From Chondrosia reniformis (taxonomy: Eukaryota; Porifera; Demospongiae; Chondrillida; Chondrillidae), in assembly GCA_947172415.1 (NCBI GenBank), contig OX359193.1, positions 7,000,501 through 7,064,500 of the forward strand: a DNA stretch of 64,000 nt, given 5' to 3'. This document shows positions 10,651 to 21,885 of the stretch, one piece after another. The stretch's first letter is position 1; every line of letters starts with the position of its first letter. The notes beneath the pieces are model-generated. The model ran no database searches, had not been told where the DNA came from, and saw nothing but the letters and a program-made list of their open reading frames with translations. Position numbers and translations under genes: made by a program.

Positions 10651-12921
10651 ATGCTCATGGTTATATTGTTTCTTCTGAAAATGTCATTTTTAAGCACATA
10701 TGCGTCTGAAGGTAGAGTGTCTTTTATTATCAAGTAGAGGCTATTTAGTTATCTAACTATATACGGTATATATACTTAAACCACCTGCACTTGACAGCAA
10801 CACTGAAAGTATATAAATATTAGTCTTTATTGCTGGCTTTGTAATATCACAGAGCTATACTGGATATGTGCAGCCATCACTCCTTACAAAGCTAATATAT
10901 ATATCTCTGCTCTGCTGACAATATAAAACTATACCTTTGCCATATACACACCTACATATATATATCTATATCTATTGAAGGATTTATAGTTGTTGTAAAA
11001 TCTAAAGTATACACAGATATAACAGTTATGAGGTAATAATTTTTTGGATCTATATTAAAATAACAAGACCATTTAATAACTATATACAGAGCTAATTTAT
11101 ACTCACTACGTATGCATGCATGTTTTAAGATGTTCATATGTAGTTCCAATATATTTAGCAAGCTGTTCTTGTGGAGTTATTTCTACAAGAAAACAGTTCT
11201 ACTGTGAAGGAAATGTAGCGGAACTGTATGAATTAATTACAGACAATCAGAGAAATGCAATGCCTTCAGATAAGCTGCTATTACAAGACACTTCAACAGT
11301 AAAATCCTTTTCTGGTGAAAAGTTAAAGGGATTGTCTGTTTCCTGTACAAACACAATAGGAATTCTTCTTGACCCTAAGTTTGAAAATAAGCCTTGCAGC
11401 TATAGCTATTGCAGAGAACATATGGAAGATTGGTTCTCTAAAGACAATCATTATGATGTAGTACAGTGTCCAGAAGATCTAGAGGTTCAGCGTGGAATAG
11501 ATTATATCATATGTGTCAATTCTCCTATTTTGAAGATTCTTGTAGAGTGCATGAATTTCTGTGACAATACCCAAACACAAGGTATAGTGTGCGTTTTATC
11601 ATACATGTACATACTGTACATATGTACTAATGAAATAATGCAAAATTAATGCCTATTTCTATATATTGTTTGACCTACAGTAACTGATGCCCAAAGATTT
11701 ACACTGGCAGTATCATTTGCTGCTATATTTGGAACAGTAATAATTTTAGGTGTTGCTATAGCGATAGGTTTGTGGTTTTATAAGTCCAGGACTAACAAGA
11801 GGAGACCTCAGGAAAACCTAGCTCAACAAGACAGTGAGGACATTCTATATTATCATCTTATTATATATAATATAGAATGTCCTGCATGTCCGTAATGATA
11901 TATATATTATACATTACGGACATGCACTGTATATCTACATATAATATTATGCTGATATATACATATATAGGGCCATCCCCTCAAGGTAATGCTGTTGTAT
12001 ATGAAGAGCTTCCCTATGATACACACGTCACTGACTACTCCATACCAGTGGACTGTATAGCTCCACCACCTCCTGTGGGCTCTAGACCAGTCAGGGAGAA
12101 GGTAGATAAACCAACAGACTCAACTGTCCATACATTTCATTCTTAGTATGTAAGGGTGAATGAAGTATCAGGTTAGGGCCTTTCCCTAGTAAATATAGTA
12201 TGTAATAGTATATATATGTAATAGATAGTCTATGAGTACATGGCCCATGCAGTGGAGAAAAAAAGAAAAGAATCTTATAACTGCATCCTCATTCAAATAA
12301 TTATAGGTTTGCCCTAATTAAGCCATGAAAGTTTATTCTTCATTGAGTACATGTTTAAATATTTTTTAGAGTACGTTCACGCATAGTTCCAGTGAAATGG
12401 TATTGTTATTATGATGTACCCATATGTGAGCTTTTAATGGCTCAACCTATATATATGTTATATATGAGTATGTTATGTAGCAACAAAATGGCAGAGACTG
12501 TTACCAATGTGCCATTAACAATCAGTCAACAACTGTGAAATCAGTAAGCTTAATTCAGATAATCTAACTTTACATGAAATCTTGGCATGGAAATGCATTC
12601 ATGTAGGGAGAAATTGTATACTCAAAGTATCCACCTACTGCCCTACAGCCTCCAATAGTGTCCAATGCCTACAGTACAGAACCTGTACTAGATAGTGCTA
12701 ACAGTAGCTCCACACCTCAACCTGTGAAGTCACACACAGAAGACCAAGATGGAGATGTCAGCAAGGAGGAAGAGAGGAAGGAAGCCCTCTATTTTACACT
12801 TGAAAAGGGAGGGAGTGAAATATCAAGTGACGAAGAAGATTATTTTCATAGAAAGACATCCAATTTTGGTCTTCTCCCAGTTGAAAATGAAGATGAAGGC
12901 GACCAGCCAGATATAAACTGA
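10651..12921 (+). CDS. Orphan single-pass membrane receptor 2
   Basis: Five exons: 10651-10711, 11159-11581, 11681-11833, 11971-12101 and 12607-12921, giving 360 residues with the same intron phases as receptor 1. Exon 1 encodes a signal peptide (MLMVILFLLKMSFLSTYA). The ectodomain is Cys-rich (about ten cysteines, including CSC near its start) and has no visible similarity to that of receptor 1. The transmembrane helix is about residues 170-195. The tail repeats the conserved IPVDCIAPPPP and RPVREK motifs and the final exon is nearly identical in DNA to that of receptor 1 until the last quarter, where they diverge. The C-terminal tyrosine context becomes EALYFTLE, a YxxL motif with Ala rather than a hydrophobic at -2. 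Donor 11833 could also splice to the extra module at 13970. Ligand unknown. Confidence 0.8.
11837..11925. repeat. Two adjacent hairpins in an intron of receptor 2
   Basis: Inverted repeats 11837-11883 (arms AGGACATTCTATATTA and complement) and 11884-11925 (arms GCATGTCCGTAATG and perfect complement), placed back to back three bases after the splice donor at 11834. Confidence 0.85.
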
Positions 12922-13969
12922 AAGACTCTTTATATATACACACTATCAGTATTTTACTTCATGCATAAATTATTATTTATATTCATAATTTGGTAAACAA
13001 GTCATTTTCTATATATACACCACGCTTAACTCCTCTCAATATGAAAATAATCATTAACAGTCCTTATTCATTTAGTGCATTATATATTATATGTAATATA
13101 TTCCTATACTAATCTCAATTAATTACCATTCACACAGTATGAGTAACAACATACTTGTAACATGTAATACGGTATATACATCTGTGTACATATGTAATGT
13201 TGAGCTATATATATATGTTTACATTATTTTTATAGGTCATATCTTCAATAAGACAACTCTATCAGCTTTCTTTGCATGTAGCTACTACAGTATAACTTCT
13301 GTGTGGACATGTTACTGTATGAGACTTTATTAAGTACATTGAATGAATAAGGAGTGCTTGTTGCGATCATTATGAGAATATAGCCTTATTCACTCTCAAT
13401 AGGGCTTTATTCTCATGCAAAAAGATTGTAGCTTATATTAATCAATCAATACTTTCTTTCTCCTGTGCAGAGTTATAACTATCTTATTGTACGTATATGT
13501 ACGTATATGCATGTATTCATAAATTTGCATGGATACTTTTATAAGTATATATTTTTCTTTTAGAAATTCATCTTTTTACTTTTTGGAGTGTCACAGTTGG
13601 TTAAAAATTTTAGACATTCCACCACTGGGTCTGATCTTGATGAAGAACCACATCCGCCATGTTAAAACGTTAGATGACGAGCTTCCAAAAAGATATATAG
13701 CTTAACAAATTATAAGATTGAATAACTATATAGACATCTTTTGTTTGAATTGATCAATTTCATTATAAGATAATTATATAGAAATACTAGTAAGAATCAT
13801 ACGTAGGTCACTTGTTTGTAAGTAATGTTCACCGATCGGCTTCCCCTCACCCTGACTCCAAAGACTATTTCTCTTCTGTTGGTGATATGTAACAGAGGAT
13901 TATTGGGTAAATGACATGTAAATATAGTTAGTATATATTGAGCAGTATATGATTGATTAATTCTTTTAG
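12922..13969. other. Gap upstream of receptor module 3, no ectodomain found
   Basis: About 1 kb in which an ectodomain exon (about 420-470 bases in genes 1 and 2) would be expected if module 3 were a normal gene. No open frame of that size with a phase-1 exit exists here on the plus strand, and no signal-peptide exon is seen. A short open piece at about 13563-13660 with an acceptor is not convincing. AT-rich with TACGTATATG motifs. Confidence 0.55.
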
Positions 13970-15700
13970 GAGCAGCACACAATTCAACTGATTTTGAGGT
14001 CTCCTTAGCATTTAATGGCATATTTGGAACGGTAATAGTGATTGCTATATTGCTGGCCATCATTACAATACTCAGTCTCTATGTTCGCAAGAAAAAGTTG
14101 GAAAGAGCTCAACAACTTAATCGTAAGTGTTCAACTAAATATGCATGCATATACAGTATGTATATGAACTTCATGCAGTGGTTTAAGAAAAGGTATAGAA
14201 ATAATAATATACCTCTTTTAAAGAAAATCACTCTTTATGAATAATTGTAGAGTCTCAATCATCAAATGGACCACATCCTCAAGGCAATACATCTATATAT
14301 GAGGAGCTTCCAAATGTGGCTATCACTAAGTCCTCTAAACCAGCTTCAGTGGACCTTAATTTACCACCACCTCCTGTGACAGCAAGACCAGTTAGAAGGG
14401 AAGGGAAGACACGTCTAATGACTGAAGTACATATTACACTACACATTGAGGATAAGTATATACTAGTCTATTTTAAACATGTTATGAAGCAAAAAATGGC
14501 CAAGACTGCTACCATTGTGGTTACAGTAATCGGCCCTCAGTTGTGGAACTAATAAACTCCAGTTATTTGAATTGTTATGGAAACTAAGTTCCTAGATCTC
14601 TGTATATACTTTTGTATGCAAGAACATATATGTATATGATATATCCTGCATTTATATATAAACTAATAACTATATATGTACCAACTTGGTATGCATTGTT
14701 TATGTACGTTGTTATATATTTACAGGGTGAGGCTACGTACAAATATCCATTCACTACGGCTGGTTCCTCGTCACAAGAAGCATCCAATTTGCAGCCTGTT
14801 CTAGAAAGTACAGATGACGTGTCACAAACTAGAGGAAAGGTCAATGCAAATAAATGATGATGCAATGGTTTACTTCTTCTTTAAAGTTACAGTTGCATGC
14901 AATCATAGTTTCTCTAATTCAAATATTGTACATATGTAATAATATAGGTGAAAAATGCTGGCAGAACAGATTTGGGCCACTACAGACGTGCTCAGAGTCA
15001 GTCATTTTCTATGAAATCAGTGAGGTTTAAATATGTTATTGTGCACATGCTACAAAATCAAAACAGGTTTCTTAGCTAAAGTTTCAAATTAATTTATTAT
15101 TTGAATAGAGCATATACATAAGCATATGAATAAACATTCAATTTTATGCACTTTCACTTTCCTTAAAAATAGAGAGGAGTTGTACACACTGTACATATGC
15201 CCACTAACTTACAGACAAGAACATTCTTGAGCACGTCCAGCTCACAGCCTGCCTTAAAAGGTGACGAGAAGAGTAGTCAGGTGTCATTTGATAGGGAAAA
15301 GGATACAAGAAACGATGGAAATCCTTCTTGTCAGGATGCTTTTAAAATGGATGGCTATGCTGTTCCAATAGACTGTATCCGTTCCTCCACTTTTACAAAA
15401 AATTCTTATGAGAAGATGAGGTTGACCCGGTCACTAAGAGGAACGCCTATCAGAAGCCATGGCAACCTACAAAGGAACTTACCAGTCTCTACAGAGAATA
15501 ATGCTGCAACAACAGAGATGACTAAGACTGATTTAGAAGAACATTTCCATAGAGGAGAAGAAGGTTCTCCTAGTTGTAAGGGAGAAGATCATGATATTAA
15601 AAAGAGAAAAGGAAGTACACAAGAATCCCGCTATCATTTCATCAAGGAAGACCTAGAAAGTGGTACCTTCTGTGAAAATACAATTGTCAAAGAAACATAA
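13970..15700 (+). CDS. Receptor module 3: transmembrane and tail exons without an ectodomain
   Basis: Exons 13970-14122, 14251-14426, 14726-14839, 14948-15019 and 15173-15700. The first is exactly 153 bases and phase 1 at both ends, like the transmembrane exon of receptor 2, and encodes a similar helix (shared IFGTVI). Next come an SH3-ligand-like LPPPPVTARPVRR, a GEATYKYP block equivalent to GEIVYSKYP of the other two, and a long unique C-terminus that again contains YAVPIDCI. Either this is the 3' part of a third receptor whose ectodomain is missing or was not recognised, or it is an alternative 3' end for receptor 2, whose exon 2 ends in the matching phase 1. Intact frame and good splice sites argue against a decayed pseudogene. 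Confidence 0.65.
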
Positions 15701-16319
15701 CTCTTACAATAACATGGATATACATTATTTCAAAGTTTAGCTGGTGTGAATGTAATATAATCCTGTTATGGTCAAAATAGATGTAACCTCTAGCTGTGAC
15801 TGTGTACCTGTTTATGTACATGACATGCAACCATAGCAACTGACTTCAAGAGGATATTCCTCTTAATGTGTATACATATGTGATGTTGTGTTATTGCTAC
15901 GTATATGCTTAAGTTTTAATAAATGCCCTATCTCTTACCATTACCACTTGTATACCACAATTTTTACGCACTTTTAGTGCTGTAACTCTACATATATATC
16001 AAATGGAACTAATATATACTTGGTGTCAGCAATCACAGACATCTATAAAGCATAGGTCTATTGTGTTTTTAAAATTTTGATGGATATCTATATATCTCTC
16101 ACCATACATTAACTTTGTATACCAATCACATACAGCAAGATACTACAAAAGGAATAAATGTCGTTGAATATGTGGAGATATTACTACATCCTTGTTCATT
16201 TCAGATGTCACAGGATTAAGATGTGCATAATATATGTATGTACAATACATATTCAATAAAAATAACACATAAAATCATATGTAGTGTTAGTCAAGAATGC
16301 AAATATGAAAGGTCTATTA
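15701..16319. other. Intergenic, convergent 3' ends
   Basis: Between the stop of receptor module 3 (+) and the stop of ATG4 (-). Contains AATAAA-type signals near 15917 and 16253. No coding signal. Confidence 0.5.
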
Positions 16320-19300
16320 TTAATCAGTGGTCTCATCTTCCTTTTCAATTACCACGAATCCTTCATCAGGGTCCGATGGATCAGCATTTAATAATATAAA
16401 TGCTACAAGGAGATATATGGAGATAAAACAATGATGTAACTCTTTATTTTACATCTATTGGATATATAAAGTGAATAGTCACTGCAAGATATAGTGCAGC
16501 CAGATAGCCAAAGTCAGTTCAAAGTCCAGTTCAAAGGAACCAGATAGCTGGTTAACCTGGTATGGTATACTTTGGTGGTGAGTTTGGATGACTGGGAGGT
16601 ACTAGTTGCCATTCTTATAAGGTTTCAGTCCAAGATAAGACTTTGGTCACTTGGCTGGTCTGGGCAATATCTTCCAGTGGTTATTCACTTCTTTCATCAC
16701 CGTCTTTGCTTATGCAATAACTCCCTTATTATAAGATTTAAGATATACGTACTACTTGCTTAAGTCGACATCCTACAGGTAGCATAACTCTGATTATTAC
16801 TCACGTTCAATATCTTTTGTTTTCATCTCCCTAACTTTAACATTTTGAAAGTAATGCGGTCTACTTGGTAGTAATTCAAACAAGAGAGGTTTCTCTGTCA
16901 TTAGTTCCTATGGAGGAGTAAAAGGAGAAGAATATGTGTAGAACAAAGATACCAAAAGTACACTCCATATCCCATTAAACTGAAGATCCTATTATAAATT
17001 CCTAATATTCTCTCGGTTGCATAACGTCCATTCTTTTACATAAAATTACTCCTTTTTCCAAGCTAAGTTGCAATTAATTTTAATTTACAAAATCACAAAA
17101 ATGCCAATATGTTTTGACAGCTCTGGTGCTGTCATAATCAGGGCTAGCACCAGAGCTGTCAAAACAAGTTGGTACAGAGAAAGGAGTTCTTTACATAAAA
17201 GAGAGAGCCTATTGGTTTGAGGGAACTTTACACATATTGCAGGGTGGACTGAAGCATCATGTATACCTCAAGCATATACTCACAACGCCACTTCACAGAT
17301 CATGACCACATGTCTAACCTTTTCAATATTGTGGCAGAAGTCATGCAAATGTTCTGAGGACTGGATGAAGAACCCCTGCACAATATATGTAGATATATGT
17401 ACATATCAGTAGCAGGTGCTCTACGTGGCTCTAATATATATACAATACTGTGCATATACTGGTCACACCCACCAGAGAAAGGGAAGGGTCTAACTCCTTG
17501 TAATGCATAATTTGTACACTGTTGCAGTGGTAGGACTCGTCTGAGAAGGTGCCACCCTGCAAGTTCACTGACGGCTGGGTGGTGTGAGGATCATAGAATA
17601 ACAAATAGTCACCTAAAGTTAGACATACAATATATATATCTTCAAAGGTGAACTACATACAATATATACAGTACATATGGCCTAGTATACAGTACATATG
17701 ACCCTGTATACAGATTAGTATATACGTAGTACATACAGACTAGTATACAGTACATATGGGCCAAGTATACAGGCTAGTATACAGTACATATGGGCCAAGT
17801 ACAGACTAGTATACAGTGCATATGGGCCTAGTATACAGACTAGTATACAGACTAGTATACAGACTAGTATACAGTGCATATGGGCCTAGTATACAGACTA
17901 GTATACAGACTAGTATACAGACTAGTATACAGACTAGTATACAGTGCATATGGGCCTAGTATACAGACTAGTATACAGACTAGTATACAGACTAGTATAC
18001 AGTGCATATGGGCCTAGTATACAGACTAGTATACAGACTAGTATACAGACTAGTATACAGTGCATATGGGCCTAGTATACAGACTAGTATACAGACTAGT
18101 ATACAGTGCATATGGGCCTAGTATACAGACTAGTATACAGACTAGTATACAGTGCATATGGGCCTAGTATACAGACTAGTATACAGACTAGTATACAGAC
18201 TAGTATACAGTGCATATGGGCCTAGTATACAGACTAGTATACAGACTAGTATACAGACTAGTATACAGACTAGTATATATGTACCTCTGTAGCCTACAAA
18301 CCAGAGTGCATGTCTGGGTCGACCTCCAATGATACCCACACTCTGGGGCATGCTGAGACACTTCTATAAGCAGGATAGAAAAACAAGACACAGGTGCATC
18401 ATCTACACACACCCCCACACATTAACACACACACACCCCCACCTACATACCTTAATTCCAGGCCAGTATACGGGATTAAAATGTTCATTTCCCAGTCTGA
18501 GTGGAATTACCAATAGTACTGATCTGATGACACCCGCATCTGAAGAACTGCTCAACGATGACGGAACACTTGAATCTTCATCCAAAGTGGCTTCAGTTGG
18601 GACAAATTGAGGTCTGATTACCGATGTACCTACACATGTATTGGCAAGGAGCAAGGTTTTAGAAATATCCCGGGGGGGGGGGGGGGGGGATACAATATAG
18701 CAAATATTGACAGGGTAATCTAATTAAAAATGTCTATATACAGTGCAAGTTACAATATATTAAGGCAATCTAATATAAATAAATAATTAAATTTACTATT
18801 AAAAATAGCAATTTAACTTGTTTCAAAGGAGGAGCAAGTGCCTTCGGCCCCCCTAAAGGGTTAGAGGCGTGACCTTCTGTGTGTGCATGTGAGACTGTGG
18901 CACTGTGTCTCTTTACCTATATTGGCGTAGCTCTGAAGGAGGCTTCCTGCCATTAACTGCTTGGGGAGATTGGAGGTGCTCATCTCCTCAAAGGAACTAC
19001 TGACTGCTGTTGAGCTGTCACCCGCTGGCAAGTTACTCATTGACATTACTTGGTAGTCTTTGAGGGGATCCCTGTCATCAGTATGGGAGGCGTGATCTGA
19101 TAATAACAGTCCAGAGGGGTGGCTTTTTGTCTTGATTACAGGGTTAGCCTCCTCCTCAACACATACTTTTCCAGTGTAATAAGTGAAAGGTGTTTTTAAA
19201 ACAAGCTCTACAGGAGAAAGTGAAAGACTACTCTTACGCAATCCAGAGTTGTCAAGGCCTGTCTGTGTATGCTCAGACATACCGAGGTCATCCTTAATAA

Positions 19301-21635
19301 CAGTCATATCACTGGCAACATGAACACAAACTTGACTCCAACTGTCTAAATCAGTCAGCTTCCTATTAATATACATATAGTATAGGTGGGTATAGTACAA
19401 TACATATAGTATAGGTGGGTATAGTACAATACATATAGTATAGGTGGGTATAGTACAATACATATAGTATAGGTGGGTATAGTACAATACATATAGTATA
19501 GGTGGGTATAGTACAATACATAGAGTATAGGTGGGTATAGTACAATACATAGAGTATAGGTGGGTATAGTACAATACATATAGTATAGGTGGGTATAGTA
19601 CAATACATATAGTATAGGTGGGTATAGTACAATACATATAGTATAGGTGGGTATAGTACAATACATATAGTATAGGTGGGTATAGTACAATACATATAGT
19701 ATAGGTGGGTATAGTACAATACATATAGTATAGGTGGGTATAGTACATATAGAGGTAATATCTCAACAACTGGACTGTGAATCCTAGTTCAGGCTTGTGT
19801 GTACTTGCAAAGGTACATGTTACACTAATTCAGTGGGTAGGCAAGTTGATGGCTACATATTCACGGCCCAAGGTGTGCATGTGTGTGAGAGGGAGATTGA
19901 GAGGCCGTACAGACCTCAGCACATGAGCTATAGTGTTTGGTCCATGCCACTCTCCAACATGTCTCCCCAAATCAGTTCCCTGCATGGCTATACGCTGAAT
20001 TGAGTATGTACTGTCCTTCAGATCCAAAAACTTCCACAATATCTACGAATGTATCAAATCTCTTTATAATATCAAATTGATACTGAAAAGGAGCATCTTT
20101 ATAAGAAGCAACAGAACAGAGTAGAACCCTACAATCATTACATTGGCAGCACTAATGTAGTATGTGAACTTACCGTTGTGTATCTAATGTTCTGTTTATC
20201 TGTCTCCAAGTTCCAGTTCCATTCTAAAAGGAGAAATATAACATGTAACACTGTAGAGGTACAAGCTGAATGTATATGTAACTATAGGTGAAACAGTATT
20301 GCTTCTGATGTTACTAAGGGATTATCACTTTGGCTATTCATTACAAATTGATAGGAAGACTAGTGAAAGTGAAAATACAGCCTATGGACGTGTGGTTAGC
20401 ACATTACTATGCAGCTCCATTGTGATCTGTAATTAGCTCAAGTCAACCACGCCCACAGTTCAAGTCAACCACGTCCACAGCTCAAGTCAACCACGCCCAC
20501 AGCTCAGTACTCAATAATGAGTCTAAACGATTTGTTACGAGTGCTTTAATATTGTTGAATTGACTGGTCTGCTACTCTATACTAGCATAGGTGTGTGCCA
20601 TGTGGGGTGTGTACCATGTGGGGTGTGTGCTATGTGGGGTGTGTGCCATGTGGGGTGTGTACCATGTGGGGTGTGTACCATGTGGGGTGTGTGCCATGTG
20701 GGGTGTGTACCATGTGGGGTGTGTACCATGTGGGGTGTGTACCTGGTGGGGTGTGTACCTGGTGGGGTGTGTACCATGTGGGGTGTGTACCATGTGGGGT
20801 GTGTACCATGTGGGGTGTGTACCATGTGGGGTGTGTACCATGTGGGGTGTGTACCATGTGGGGTGTGTACCATGTGGGGTGTGTACCATGTGGGGTGTGT
20901 ACCATGTGGGGTGTGTACCTGGTGGGAGGTGCTTTCTTATTAGTGTTTCTGCTAGCATCATCTGTCCGCACCTGAGAGTACATCCCCATCCAGTATCTGA
21001 CGACAGAGTAGTGCCACCTGAGGAGATGCAGTGGAGGACACTACTCACTTAACAGACGGTTGTTATATGATACTTGAATTAAGTAGCTACAAGTATGTAG
21101 ATAGTAACAGTTAGCTCAGAGGACCATAAAATTCACTTTGAAATCAATCATGTAAGGTGTATACAGTAATAATATAAATCCTTCATTCATCGAAAAGTTC
21201 AATTCTTACTAATGGTTTTGAATCCCTTTCTGTATGAACACCATATCTTTGATCTGACAGCTTTCCTAAACAGCTCCTTATCTACACTCAGCAAAAAGGA
21301 AAATTAAAATTTCATTTGGTGTGACTAAGTGGCTTATTTACAAAGCTATTGAATTTTAAATTTGAGTGTCAACTACTTTCTATAGTTCCACATACATACA
21401 TTTCAAGATACTTCACAAAAACTGTTCTATATATGTGTGTACTTGGCTCTTAACTTCCTAATATAGAGCATAGTAGGGATTCTTAATTAAATGTTAGGCA
21501 GTGGTGGTGGTCCGTACCTTGGGGTAGCTGGTACCTTTGTCCCAAAAAGATACAATCTGAAGGCAGGCGAGTATCATCTTCCATGTCTACTGCAACTACC
21601 TCTGAGATAGCCTCATACGTGATACCTACATCCAT
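16320..21635 (-). CDS. ATG4: Cysteine protease ATG4 (autophagy)
   Basis: ATG4 trims the C-terminus of ATG8/LC3 and removes it from membranes. Twelve exons on the minus strand: 21635-21518, 21281-21210, 21017-20919, 20223-20174, 20042-19915, 19362-18917, 18629-18451, 18363-18285, 17612-17473, 17375-17319, 16907-16805 and 16402-16320, closing in frame at 517 residues. The start is MDVGITYEA, matching the family's N-terminus. The catalytic Cys is C76 in SDTGWGC (human C74); the Asp and His are D398 and H400 in FYDPHTTQP. Other hallmarks are SYRKGF, GEWHGPNT and MPQSVGIIGGRP. Exon 6 (446 bases) adds a Ser-rich insertion of about 110 residues absent from human ATG4B. The C-terminus has an acidic LIR motif, FVVI at 506-509. 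Several introns are full of minisatellites. A microprotein ORF precedes it on the same strand. Confidence 0.95.
17110..17166. repeat. Perfect 21-bp inverted repeat (hairpin) in an ATG4 intron
   Basis: Arm TGTTTTGACAGCTCTGGTGC (17110-17129, one further base pairs) and its exact complement ending at 17166 flank a loop of about 15 bases. It lies between ATG4 exons 10 and 11. It could be a foldback element or a small-RNA precursor. Confidence 0.9.
17690..18284. repeat. Minisatellite, 12-bp core, ATG4 intron 8
   Basis: Arrays of TATACAGACTAG alternating with TATACAGTGCATATGGGCCTAG, about 600 bases. The array runs up to the splice donor of ATG4 exon 8 at 18284. Open frames across it (LVCILVCILV type) are artefacts of the repeat. 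Confidence 0.95.
18672..18689. repeat. Homopolymer G run
   Basis: Eighteen consecutive G on the plus strand in ATG4 intron 6. Possible quadruplex former on that strand, and a likely place for sequencing length error. Confidence 0.9.
19372..19748. repeat. Minisatellite, 29-bp unit, about 13 copies, ATG4 intron 5
   Basis: Unit TATAGGTGGGTATAGTACAA plus TACATATAG. A few units carry AGAG instead of ATAG. 29 is not a multiple of 3, so all three minus-strand frames are open and give false 111-302 residue ORFs rich in YPPIL and TIPTY. The array ends about ten bases from the acceptor of ATG4 exon 6. Confidence 0.97.
20441..20505. repeat. Short tandem repeat, about 24-bp unit
   Basis: Three copies of CTCAAGTCAACCACGCCCAC-like units (one with TTCAAG and one with CACGTCC) in ATG4 intron 3. 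Confidence 0.85.
20589..20928. repeat. Minisatellite, 17-bp unit, about 20 copies, ATG4 intron 3
   Basis: Unit GTGTGTACCATGTGGGG on the plus strand, with CTGG and TATG variants. It begins inside the last bases of ATG4 exon 3 and its donor, and gives artefact ORFs on both strands because 17 is not a multiple of 3. Confidence 0.97.
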
Positions 21636-21726
21636 CCCGACTACGAGGGCACCACACTTTATAACTGAGAGAGTGACTTGACGTAAGGGGACTCCCCAGC
21701 TAATAAAAGCTACTGTTAACTTACAC

Positions 21727-21885
21727 TCAGTTACTTTCGGCTTTCTTCTCTGTTTTTTGCGTTTCCTCAACAGATAAGATCTTACATACAACTCTGGGTC
21801 CGTACCAACCAACGATTATGCCACATAAACCTAACACTATCCTTTGTGCTTTCGTCAGTCTTCGGTAGCTCTGCAGGAAAGTCAT
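21727..21885 (-). CDS. 52-aa membrane microprotein upstream of ATG4 (PIGBOS1-like?)
   Basis: ORF from ATG at 21885 to TGA at 21727 on the minus strand. It opens with SYRRLTKAQR, then a single hydrophobic helix (IVLGLCGIIVGWYG) and a charged, Lys/Glu-rich C-terminus. Length and layout (basic RRLT-AQ start, one Gly-rich helix, charged tail) recall PIGBOS1, a 54-residue mitochondrial outer-membrane microprotein; that match is from memory and unverified. It ends 92 bases before the ATG4 start and no strong splice acceptor separates them, so both may sit on one transcript. A four-codon ORF at 21896-21882 overlaps its start codon. Alternative: a regulatory upstream ORF of ATG4. Confidence 0.5.
   Translation of the reverse strand: MTFLQSYRRLTKAQRIVLGLCGIIVGWYGPRVVCKILSVEETQKTEKKAESN

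Noticed and set aside
17640-18290. Possible CRISPR-like array of regular repeats
   Set aside because: The repeats have no unique spacers of even length, the genome is eukaryotic, and the array lies in an intron.
18861-19769. Minus-strand 302-residue ORF rich in YCTIPTY repeats
   Set aside because: Only the part from 19362 down is a real exon (ATG4 exon 6). The repetitive half is the 29-base minisatellite in the intron, open in all frames.
20560-21052. Plus-strand VGCVPCGVC-type and minus-strand HTPHGTHPTWYTP-type ORFs
   Set aside because: Translations of the 17-base minisatellite in several frames on both strands. Only 20919-21017 on the minus strand is coding.
21636-21812. Longer ATG4 N-terminus starting MVGTDPELYVRS
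   Set aside because: The ATG4 family starts close to the MDVGITYEA position; the upstream frame overlaps the 52-residue microprotein in another frame and has no similarity to ATG4.
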